Source: Opitutia bacterium
GTDB taxonomy: Bacteria; Verrucomicrobiota; Verrucomicrobiia; Opitutales; Opitutaceae
Assembly: GCA_016217595.1 (NCBI GenBank)
Contig: JACRHS010000020.1
Location: 124,001 to 188,000, forward strand
Length of the DNA stretch: 64,000 bases
Direction: 5' to 3'
Both the position numbers and the translations under genes were made by a program. Each line of letters begins with the position of its first letter. Position 1 is the first letter of the stretch. The notes under the pieces were generated by a model. That model did not search any database. It worked only from the letters and a program-made list of their open reading frames with translations, and was not told where the DNA came from. Shown here piece by piece: positions 21,502 through 28,322 of the stretch.

Positions 21502-21505
21502 GGCG

Positions 21506-21850
21506 TTAGGAAATTTCCAGGCGGACGAGATGCATTTCTTTGCCTTGCGTGAGAGTGCCGCCGAGAGCCTGGCAATGCGGACACTCGAAGAACAGACCGG
21601 TTTTCGGCTCGAACTCCCGTTCGCATTGTTGGCAACGGGCCCGCGCGGGAACCGTTTCGATTTCGAACTCCGCTCCCGCCGCGGACGATTCCGGGATGGC
21701 CACTTCGAGCGCAAAGCGCAACGCCTCGGGATCCACGCCCGACAGCGCGCCGATGCGCAGCACAATGCGATGCACGCGGGTGGCGCCCGCCTGTTGCGCT
21801 TGGGCCGCGACCTGCTGCAGGGCAGCCTGGGCGATTCCGAACTCGTGCAT
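21506..21850 (-). CDS. hypA: Hydrogenase nickel-insertion protein HypA
   Basis: HypA (114 residues) is the nickel metallochaperone that works with HypB. The N-terminal MHEFGIAQ supplies His2, the key nickel ligand. Cys73, Cys76, Cys90 and Cys93 (CQQC and CPHC) form the zinc site. Length is normal for the family. The start is ATG 21850; the frame is open further upstream but overlaps non-coding sequence up to the binding-protein gene. It is closely linked to hypB (4 bases). Confidence 0.95.
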   Translation of the reverse strand: MHEFGIAQAALQQVAAQAQQAGATRVHRIVLRIGALSGVDPEALRFALEVAIPESSAAGAEFEIETVPARARCQQCEREFEPKTGLFFECPHCQALGGTLTQGKEMHLVRLEIS

Positions 21851-21930
21851 GCCGCCGCAGCATGGCGGCCGCGTTGCGCCTGTCGAGTACGCGAGCGCCC
21901 GGCGACGTTCCGGATGCGTCGAACGCGAGC

Positions 21931-22896
21931 TTATTTCCGCTCGGCGAGCTTGGCCTTCAAGGCCGCGACATTGTCCTTCGTGACGATGTCGAAAGCGACG
22001 TTGATCATCGCCGGAGGCTTGGCGCCCTTGCACAGCTCAACCGCGGTCTCGACGGCCTTCACGCCCAGCGCGTGGGGATCCTGCGAGATGAAAACCGTCA
22101 GCGCCCCAGCTTCCAACGCCGCGGTAATTGTTGGCGTAAGCTGCATGCCGAAACCCACGTGTTTCACTTTGCCGGCCAGACCAATTTCTTTCAACGCGTC
22201 GACCATCGCTACGGTCGAGACCGTCATCGAGGTGAACACCGTCGCGATCTTGGGGTGTTTGGTGAAGAGGAGTTTGGCCTGCGCCAAGCCGGACTTGTCC
22301 TCGTCGTTCATGAACACATCCGAATGAATGACGATTTTGGGCGAGCGCGCGCGGAGCGATTGGATGGCCAGCTTTTCACGCGGGTTGAGTCCGTCCGGAC
22401 TGTAAGTGCGGAAGAAACCGACCTCCTCGTTTTCACCCACGGTGGCGACCAGTTTTTCGATGCCCGCAGTCGCGATCACTTGCTGGTCGATAGCCACGCC
22501 GGTGTTCTCGAAACCCGACAGGGGCGCCAGACCGACCACGACGATCTTAACACCTTTGGCTGCGACCGCGGCCAGCGCCTTATGCACATTTGCGTCGACC
22601 GTGTTTTGAAGGACAACAGGGGCAACAATGATCGCCTCAATCCCCTGCTCGGCCACAGCAGCAATCAGCTTCGTCTGGTAGGCGGCAGAAAAATCGATCG
22701 GCGGACATTTGACGATGGCTTCCACCTTGGACTGAGCGGCCGCCTGCCGCACGCCCTGACAATAACTACCCCAAAACGGATTGCTCTCGGGTCCGCTCGG
22801 AACGACCCCGATTTTTGCGGCAAAACCCAGAGAAGGCAAAAGACCAAGCGCCAGCATTGCTGCGCCAAATTTGTGCAGATGGGGGATAGTTTTCAT
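21931..22896 (-). CDS. Orphan sugar-type periplasmic binding protein
   Basis: This 321-residue exported protein belongs to the Peripla_BP_4 group (ribose/rhamnose/AI-2-type, cluster B substrate-binding proteins). It has a signal peptide (GAAMLALGLLPSLGFA), then the opening strand KIGVVPSGPESNPFWGSYCQGVRQAA and the hinge-type AIIVAPVVLQNTVDA. The second lobe includes PKIATVFTSMTVSTVAMVDALKEIG. No ABC permease or ATPase gene is adjacent, so the protein is an orphan, perhaps a sensor partner or one supplied by a transporter elsewhere. It lies between hypD and hypA, in the same direction, which is not a known hyp-cluster arrangement. The start ATG 22896 begins MKTIPHLHKFGAAM; a longer frame to 22929 adds residues before the signal and is less likely. 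Confidence 0.85.
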   Translation of the reverse strand: MKTIPHLHKFGAAMLALGLLPSLGFAAKIGVVPSGPESNPFWGSYCQGVRQAAAQSKVEAIVKCPPIDFSAAYQTKLIAAVAEQGIEAIIVAPVVLQNTVDANVHKALAAVAAKGVKIVVVGLAPLSGFENTGVAIDQQVIATAGIEKLVATVGENEEVGFFRTYSPDGLNPREKLAIQSLRARSPKIVIHSDVFMNDEDKSGLAQAKLLFTKHPKIATVFTSMTVSTVAMVDALKEIGLAGKVKHVGFGMQLTPTITAALEAGALTVFISQDPHALGVKAVETAVELCKGAKPPAMINVAFDIVTKDNVAALKAKLAERK

Positions 22897-22928
22897 GGCT
22901 GTAGGGGCATCGGACACAATGCACGACA

Positions 22929-22949
22929 CTCCTCAGCACACCTGAGGAG
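22929..22949 (-). promoter_or_regulatory. Inverted repeat in the leader of the binding-protein gene
   Basis: Perfect 8-bp arms (CTCCTCAG and CTGAGGAG) surround the 5-base loop CACAC, 33 bases upstream of the ATG at 22896. No T-run follows on either strand, so it is not a standard terminator. It could be an RNA hairpin in the leader or a repressor site. Its position suggests control of the binding-protein gene separately from hypCD. Confidence 0.45.
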
Positions 22950-23063
22950 CCATGGCACAAAGCAACCGATGTGACACCTGATATCGGCACGCCCGAAGGA
23001 ATTATTAAATTGGAATGCCAAGGCCGTTGCCCGCGACCTGGTTGCGCCACCGCGCGACACGCG

Positions 23064-24158
23064 TTACTCCGCCCGCCGCGACCGATACCGGTAATACGCA
23101 GCACAAGCGCCTTCGCTGGAAACCATCGGCGCGCCCAACGGCTGCTCCGGTGTGCAACGATTGCCGAAGGCCGGACACTCGTGCGGCTTCTTCGCGCCGC
23201 GCATGATCTCGCCGCTGATGCATGCCGTCGCTTCGGGCGCCGCATCGCAGGAAATAGAGAAGCGCGCGGCGGCATCGAACTCGCGCCATTCCGGACGCAG
23301 CGCATACCCGCTCTGCGGAATGCGACCAATCCCGCGCCAGTTGCGGTCAGCCACGCAGAAGACTTCGCGCATGGCCTGTTGGGCGCGGACATTCCCCTCG
23401 GGCCGCACGGCGCGGGCGTAGGCGTTGCCCACTTCGGCGCGGCCGGCCTCCAGCAAGCGTACACAATCGAGCACGCCTTGCAGGATGTCGACCGGCTCAA
23501 ATCCGGTAACCACAATCGGCACGCCGAACCGGGCCGCGAGCGGTCCGTACTCCGCCGTGCCCATCACCGCGCAAACGTGGCCCGCAGCAAGAAAACCCTG
23601 CACGCGATTGCCCGGCGACGAGAGGATCGCTGCGATGGCCGGCGGCACGAGCACGTGCGAGACGAGCAGCGAAAAGTTGGCCAACCCGAGCCGCCGCGCA
23701 TGCAACACCGCCAGGGCGTTGGCGGGTGCCGTCGTCTCGAAGCCCACCGCAAAAAACACCACCTCGCGGTCGCGATGGCGCGCAGCATAATCCACCGCAT
23801 CGAGTGGCGAGTACACCATCTGCACTTCGCCGCCGCGCGCCCGCGCCGTCAGCAAATCCAGCGTGGTCCCAGGCACGCGCAGCATGTCGCCAAAAGAGCA
23901 CAACGTCACCCCCGGTCGCGCCGCCAGCGCCACCGCCGCATCGATCAACTCGATCGGCGTGACACACACCGGACAGCCAGGCCCGTGGACAAGCGTCAGC
24001 GTGGGCGGCAACAGCTCATCGAGACCGAATTTGACGATGCTGTGCGTCTGCCCGCCGCAGATTTCCATGATCGTCCACGGTTGCGTGACCGTGCGGGCGA
24101 CCGCAGCCGCGAGCGTGCGCACCGCTGCGGCATCGCGATACTCGTCAACGAATTTCAT
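23064..24158 (-). CDS. hypD: Hydrogenase maturation protein HypD
   Basis: HypD (364 residues) carries a [4Fe-4S] cluster and is the scaffold on which HypC and HypE build the Fe(CN)2CO unit. Marks include [24 protein letters not shown] (about 70-82), [11 protein letters not shown]-like [12 protein letters not shown], and [16 protein letters not shown] cysteine-rich C-terminal region follows, with [18 protein letters not shown] and [11 protein letters not shown]. The ATG overlaps the hypC stop codon (ATGA), so the two are translationally coupled, as their products form a complex. A gap of 167 bases then separates it from the orphan binding-protein gene. Confidence 0.96.
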   Translation of the reverse strand: MKFVDEYRDAAAVRTLAAAVARTVTQPWTIMEICGGQTHSIVKFGLDELLPPTLTLVHGPGCPVCVTPIELIDAAVALAARPGVTLCSFGDMLRVPGTTLDLLTARARGGEVQMVYSPLDAVDYAARHRDREVVFFAVGFETTAPANALAVLHARRLGLANFSLLVSHVLVPPAIAAILSSPGNRVQGFLAAGHVCAVMGTAEYGPLAARFGVPIVVTGFEPVDILQGVLDCVRLLEAGRAEVGNAYARAVRPEGNVRAQQAMREVFCVADRNWRGIGRIPQSGYALRPEWREFDAAARFSISCDAAPEATACISGEIMRGAKKPHECPAFGNRCTPEQPLGAPMVSSEGACAAYYRYRSRRAE

Positions 24159-24421
24159 GGGGCCGGCCCGGTGCCAGGCGGAGCGAGCTCCTCCAGTTCA
24201 CCCATTTCCTTCAGATAGGAAAACACCTGCTGCGCCTCGGCTTCGTCGACGATGCTCAGCGCCATGCCGACATGCACCAGCACATAGTCGTCGATTTTCG
24301 CCTCCGGCACGCACGCGAGACTGACCTGCTTCACGATTCCGCCAAAGCTCACCCGGCCGCGGCGGAACAGCGGATCTTCGCCTTGGATTTCGAGAATTTT
24401 ACCGGGAACGGCGAGGCACAT
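24155..24421 (-). CDS. hypC: Hydrogenase maturation chaperone HypC
   Basis: HypC (88 residues) is the small chaperone that carries the Fe(CN)2CO unit with HypD to the hydrogenase large subunit. The start ATG 24421 gives the family-typical [10 protein letters not shown] with the essential Cys2; a longer frame upstream would bury that cysteine and is rejected. It contains [20 protein letters not shown], also typical. It is the first gene of the hyp cluster, 87 bases after the terminator of the upstream gene, so the promoter should lie in 24422-24507. Confidence 0.95.
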   Translation of the reverse strand: MCLAVPGKILEIQGEDPLFRRGRVSFGGIVKQVSLACVPEAKIDDYVLVHVGMALSIVDEAEAQQVFSYLKEMGELEELAPPGTGPAP

Positions 24422-24507
24422 GGGCGGGAAGTGGCCGGCAGAATTGGCCGCCAACCCCAAACTGGCAACGGGGAAACGGTCCTATTCCCGCCGTCCGCAC
24501 GTTTCCG

Positions 24508-24542
24508 AAAAAAAAGGCGAGGCGCGTTCAGCGCCTCGCCTT
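24508..24542 (-). terminator. Rho-independent terminator of the coiled-coil gene
   Basis: On the minus strand a perfect 10-bp stem (GGCGAGGCGC with GCGCCTCGCC, loop of 5 bases) is followed by a run of eight Ts. It lies about 40 bases after the stop of the gene at 24583-25398 and isolates it from hypC. Confidence 0.93.
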
Positions 24543-24582
24543 GAGAATGGCTTCGAATAAAACTAAACCCTATTGGAACAAA

Positions 24583-25398
24583 TTATTTCTTCGGCTGCTG
24601 CGCTTCGAGTTCGGAGAGTTTCTTTTCGAGGCCGCTCATCTTGGCGATGAGTTCCTCCTCGATCTTTTTGCGCTCCGTGCTGTTCACGATGCTCATCTTC
24701 GACACATCACGCACCACGTTGGCGGGCAACGTGAGCAAGCGGGTGAGAAGCCCCTGATCCTTGAACGAGCTCAGATAGAGCGCGGTGACTTCATGGGAGA
24801 GCGCGAGCGATTCGCGCGCGACCACCTGCGTGGAGATCAAGTTATTGTTGAGCTGCTGGTTCTTCGCCATCTCCGCGGTGAGCACGACGCCGATCTGGTC
24901 GGAAATCCGCTGGGAATAACGGTCGATCTGTTCGCGGGTGAGATTCTGGTCGCGAGACATCTCGGCGAGGATGGGCTGGATGCGTTGCGCCATGCGCGAG
25001 GAAACTTTGTCGACCTGTTCGTTTTGAATCTTCTCGGCCTCTTCGGGCGTCTTCGGCAGCGGATTGTAGGGCTGCACTTTCTTCGCAATGGCCTCGGCGA
25101 GTTGGTTGACCTTGTCGGCGTTGAGTTTCGCGATCTCCTCATCGGTCATGAACACATCGGCGGCGCGCTTCTGAATCGCGTCTTTGAGCAGCTTGTCGAC
25201 GCTGTCGATCTGGCGGCGGGTGTCTTCGGCCGAGGCCTTGAGCTGGGCCTCAAACTGTTGCCGCTGTTCGGCCATCTTGGCCTGATTCATGGCGTCCATT
25301 TCCTGGACGGTTTTTTGGTTCAGCCAAAACGCGGCCGCGATGACCAAGGCGGCGGTGAGCACGATTGCGGGGAGCTGTTCTTTAAATTTTTGCCACAT
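24583..25398 (-). CDS. Unknown membrane-anchored coiled-coil protein
   Basis: I do not recognise this 271-residue protein. It starts MWQKFKEQLPAIVLTAALVIAAAFWLNQK, a short cytoplasmic start and one membrane helix (about residues 10-27). The remaining 240 residues are polar and largely helical. Coiled-coil segments occur at about 30-75 (Gln/Ala/Glu-rich) and 240-268 (IEEELIAKMSGLEKKLSELEAQ). A central part (about 80-230) includes TDEEIAKLNADKVNQLAEAI and a hydrophobic LLTRLLTLPANVVRDV. The protein probably stands in the periplasm as a tethered coiled coil. I chose ATG 25398, since the open frame upstream has no signal-like content. It is monocistronic with its own terminator. It is divergent from the small ORF starting at 25511. 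Confidence 0.72.
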   Translation of the reverse strand: MWQKFKEQLPAIVLTAALVIAAAFWLNQKTVQEMDAMNQAKMAEQRQQFEAQLKASAEDTRRQIDSVDKLLKDAIQKRAADVFMTDEEIAKLNADKVNQLAEAIAKKVQPYNPLPKTPEEAEKIQNEQVDKVSSRMAQRIQPILAEMSRDQNLTREQIDRYSQRISDQIGVVLTAEMAKNQQLNNNLISTQVVARESLALSHEVTALYLSSFKDQGLLTRLLTLPANVVRDVSKMSIVNSTERKKIEEELIAKMSGLEKKLSELEAQQPKK

Positions 25399-25510
25399 GA
25401 GGGGATTGGTTCGGGGATGAATGGTGAGCAAGGATGACACTAAAAGCAATGCTGCCTTGCGACAGGCTTTTGCGGTTGTTTTCGGGCCACTGCCGCACAG
25501 GTTGAAAACC

Positions 25511-25816
25511 ATGAGCCTCAATCGCAGCGAGCAGATGGTGTTCGATTATGTGCAGCAGCATCCCGAGGAGAGACACTTCTGGCAGGATAAAGTTCGCGGC
25601 CTCGCGGCGGGCTCGCCCGACACGCACCAGACTGCGCACACATTGGAGAGCGAATTGTGGCATTATTATTTGGAACGCAGCCGGGTAACCGAGCCGTTCC
25701 GCGGCGCGGTGGCGCGCGAAGGCGGACGCCGGACCAGCATGCGCAATCTCGCCGAGCATTGGCTGCGGCTTTGGGCGCCGCCGCGTCCGAAAAAAATCTC
25801 TCCGCCGGCACCCTGA
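25511..25816 (+). CDS. Small unknown protein
   Basis: This 101-residue protein begins MSLNRSEQMVFDYVQQHPEE and contains HFWQDKVRGLAA, LESELWHYYLERS and RTSMRNLAEHWLRLW. It looks like a compact helical, soluble cytoplasmic protein. I do not recognise a family, though the wording is that of a conserved hypothetical protein and not of random sequence. The start ATG 25511 is preferred over the longer frame from 25421, whose first 30 codons lie in the intergenic region. It is divergent from the coiled-coil gene. Confidence 0.65.
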   Translation: MSLNRSEQMVFDYVQQHPEERHFWQDKVRGLAAGSPDTHQTAHTLESELWHYYLERSRVTEPFRGAVAREGGRRTSMRNLAEHWLRLWAPPRPKKISPPAP

Positions 25817-26143
25817 GCGCGAGCCGCGCAGATCTCACGCTCGATCAGAGGGAAAAACCACGCGCCCGGCCTGCCTGCGCGACCGCAAAAACTGCGACCG
25901 CGATTTGACGCAAAGATGAATGGAACTTCTTTGTATCTCAGACGTCTTTCTCTGTGGTTCAAGTTTTCCGCCTAGCGGAAGATTTGGGGTAACAAAGAAA
26001 GCCAGTGGCGGGCCGCTTAGGGGTAGGCGGCCCGCCATCTTTTTTGGCCCTCAACAAACGCGGTGCAGGTGCTCCCGATGCCGCGGACATTGCGGCTTAG
26101 TTTCCTCTTGTCATCGACGCAGCTGACACCGCTGATCAATGCC
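25817..26143 (+). other. Intergenic region with a strong terminator
   Basis: No gene is convincing here. The stretch holds an AAAGA/CTTTG-rich sequence around 25910-26000 and a small hairpin (TCCGC-CTA-GCGGA, about 25968-25980). A strong plus-strand terminator follows at 26007-26045. The terminator is 190 bases after the stop of the 25511 gene, so either that message has a long 3' UTR or a small RNA ends here. Confidence 0.5.
26007..26045 (+). terminator. Rho-independent terminator, plus strand
   Basis: A perfect 10-bp stem (GGCGGGCCGC with GCGGCCCGCC) with a 10-base loop is followed by ATCTTTTTT. It has no T-run on the minus strand. It ends the transcript of the 25511 gene or of an unseen small RNA. 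Confidence 0.9.
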
Positions 26144-28240
26144 ATGCCCATGTCGGATGCCCAGCCGCCGGCGCACCGCCAGTCGCACCCGTGGGCGGCA
26201 CAGCTGGCCGCAATATTGCCGGCCTTCGCCGCCGGTGTTTTGGCGCTCGCGACGTTCGCCGCGTACGCCAACAGCTTTTCCGGCCCGTTCGTTTTCGACG
26301 ACATCGACGCGATCGCCGAAAACCTAACGCTGCGGCAACTGTGGCCGCCGTGGGGAGCGCTGCAGCCGCCCGCAGGTGGCCTGCCGGTGAGCGGACGCCC
26401 TGTGGTCAACTTCTCGTTTGCGCTCAACTACGCTGTCGGCGGCACTGCGGTTCGAGGCTACCATCTCGCGAATCTGCTCATTCACATAAGCGCGTCGCTT
26501 CTGCTTTTCGGAATCGTGCGACGAACCCTGCGTCGCGTGATGGCTACGCCGACAGCGAGCCAAGCCACTGCTACCAACCGCCCCACCCTGCTGGCTTTCA
26601 GTGTGGCGCTACTCTGGGCACTGCATCCGTTGCAAACCGCCTCGGTCACCTATCTCAGCCAGCGCGCGGAATCTTTGTTGGGACTGTTTTTCTTACTCAC
26701 GTTTTATGGTTTCGTCCGCTGGACAGAAAGAGACTCTGCGACAGCCGACGCAGCCAACCGGTCCGACGGTTCCAGCACAGGCTGGGCCACGCTTTCTGCC
26801 ACCGCCTGTCTCCTCGGCATGGCGACAAAGGAGGTCATGGTTTCGGCGCCGTTGCTGATTCTGTTGTTCGATCGCACCTTTGTCGCCGGGAGCTGGCGCG
26901 CAGCCTGGCAGCAGCGGCGGCGTTACTATCTGGCCCTCGCCGCGACGTGGTTGTTATTGGCCGGACTGGTCGCGACCACCGGAGGTCGCGGCGGAACTGC
27001 GGGTTTTGGCACGACTGTCACGTGGTGGAATTATGCCCTGCTGCAATTGCGGGCGATTCCACATTACGTGCAGCTGGCGTTCTGGCCGGACCCTCTGATT
27101 TTTTACTATGGCCGCCAATGGATTTGCTCCGGCACCGAGCTCATCGTCGGCGGTGTTGTTGTCGGGATCGGGGTGGGGCTCACCTTGTACGGAATCTGGC
27201 GGCGCACGGCGGCGGGTTTTCTCGGGGCCTGTTTCTTTGCGATCCTCGCTCCAAGCTCCAGCGTAGTGCCCGTGGCGACGGAGCTCATCGCCGAGCATCG
27301 TATGTATCTGCCCCTGGCTACGCTCGCCGTGTTGCTCGTCGTGGGCGGACACGCGCTGCTCGTGCGCACATTCGCATCGAAAGGCACCCTCGGTGCCACC
27401 ATGGGACTCGTTGGCTGCGCGCTGCTCGGAGTTAGCCTCGGGCTGGCGACGATCCGTCGCAATGCCGACTACCTCACGCCAATCACCCTCTGGAGCGACA
27501 CGGTTCGCAAAACCCCCTTCAACGCCGATGCGCGCAACAATCTCGGGCTCGCGCTGCTTCAGCAAGGCGACCGGTCCGCGGCGCTGACGCAGTTTTCCGC
27601 AGCGCTGAAGTTGCGGCCCGATTTTCCGGAAGCGTTGGGCAACCTCGGCAACACCCTCACCCAGGCCGGACGCGCGGCAGAGGCGATCGCCCCGCTCCAG
27701 CGCGCGCTCCAGTTGCATGCGAATTTCCCCGAATGTCACCTGAGCCTGGGCAACGCCTTGGCGAAAACACGCCAGCCGGCCGCAGCGCTCGGGCATTATC
27801 GGGAAGCCCTGCGCCTCAATCCACGTCTGACCGAAGCCCACATAAACCTCGCGAACGTGCTCGCGGAAACGGGCCAGCCGGCCGCAGCCATTCCCCACTA
27901 CCGACAAGCGCTGGAACAACGGCCCGAGTCCGTCGAAGCGCACTTCAATCTTGGCAATGCACTCGATCAACTGGGGCGCGCGGCAGAAGCCATCGCCTGT
28001 TACGAGCAGGCCCTGCGGCTCAGTCCGGCCAACACCGCCATCCTCGCCAATCTCGGCAACGCGCTTCTGACTGCCGGAAGCGTCCCCGAAGCCATCGCAC
28101 GGTACGAACAAGCGCTACGACTCGATGCCTCGCTCGCCCTCGTGCACCACAATCTCGGCATCGCGTTGCGCAAAGCCGGACGCGAACCAGAGGCCCAGCG
28201 GCACTTCGCCATAGCGAACCAACTCCGGAGTTCGCGTTAA
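26144..28240 (+). CDS. TMTC-like polytopic membrane protein with TPR tail
   Basis: This protein of about 698 residues resembles the TMTC (transmembrane and TPR) group of putative O-mannosyltransferases. The N-terminal 450 residues hold about ten or more membrane helices. The first loop carries the acidic pair Asp52-Asp53 in GPFVFDDIDAIAEN, typical of GT-C enzymes that use dolichyl- or polyprenyl-linked sugars. Further marks are ALHPLQTASVTYLSQRAE and PSSSVVPVATELIAEHRMYL. The C-terminal 240 residues are about seven TPR units, from DARNNLGLALLQQGDRSAA onward, and lie in the periplasm. Start choice is between the ATGs at 26144 and 26150. A role in protein glycosylation is plausible but not shown. 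It converges with the TonB receptor gene. Confidence 0.82.
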   Translation: MPMSDAQPPAHRQSHPWAAQLAAILPAFAAGVLALATFAAYANSFSGPFVFDDIDAIAENLTLRQLWPPWGALQPPAGGLPVSGRPVVNFSFALNYAVGGTAVRGYHLANLLIHISASLLLFGIVRRTLRRVMATPTASQATATNRPTLLAFSVALLWALHPLQTASVTYLSQRAESLLGLFFLLTFYGFVRWTERDSATADAANRSDGSSTGWATLSATACLLGMATKEVMVSAPLLILLFDRTFVAGSWRAAWQQRRRYYLALAATWLLLAGLVATTGGRGGTAGFGTTVTWWNYALLQLRAIPHYVQLAFWPDPLIFYYGRQWICSGTELIVGGVVVGIGVGLTLYGIWRRTAAGFLGACFFAILAPSSSVVPVATELIAEHRMYLPLATLAVLLVVGGHALLVRTFASKGTLGATMGLVGCALLGVSLGLATIRRNADYLTPITLWSDTVRKTPFNADARNNLGLALLQQGDRSAALTQFSAALKLRPDFPEALGNLGNTLTQAGRAAEAIAPLQRALQLHANFPECHLSLGNALAKTRQPAAALGHYREALRLNPRLTEAHINLANVLAETGQPAAAIPHYRQALEQRPESVEAHFNLGNALDQLGRAAEAIACYEQALRLSPANTAILANLGNALLTAGSVPEAIARYEQALRLDASLALVHHNLGIALRKAGREPEAQRHFAIANQLRSSR

Positions 28241-28279
28241 AAAAAAGAGCACCCGCGACGGCTAAACCGCCGCGGGTGC
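28239..28279 (-). terminator. Rho-independent terminator of the TonB receptor gene
   Basis: On the minus strand a 9-bp stem (GCACCCGCG with CGCGGGTGC, extended by an inner CGG/CCG pairing across one mismatch) is followed by a short CTC and eight Ts. It overlaps the stop codon of the TMTC-like gene, which comes from the other side. Confidence 0.88.
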
Positions 28280-28322
28280 CCCGCTATGCATACTACCCCT
28301 TGAACCTAACAAATTCTCCGAC

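Noticed and set aside
21502-21765. Longer N-terminus for HypB
   Set aside because: The extra 88 codons overlap hypA in another frame and contain Arg/Ser-rich nonsense; hypA is certain.
22931-22955. The inverted repeat as a terminator of hypD
   Set aside because: It has no T-run and lies more than 110 bases after the hypD stop, close to the next start.
27540-28230. TPR repeats as a DNA-level tandem repeat
   Set aside because: The repetition is of protein motifs; the DNA units differ at most third positions.
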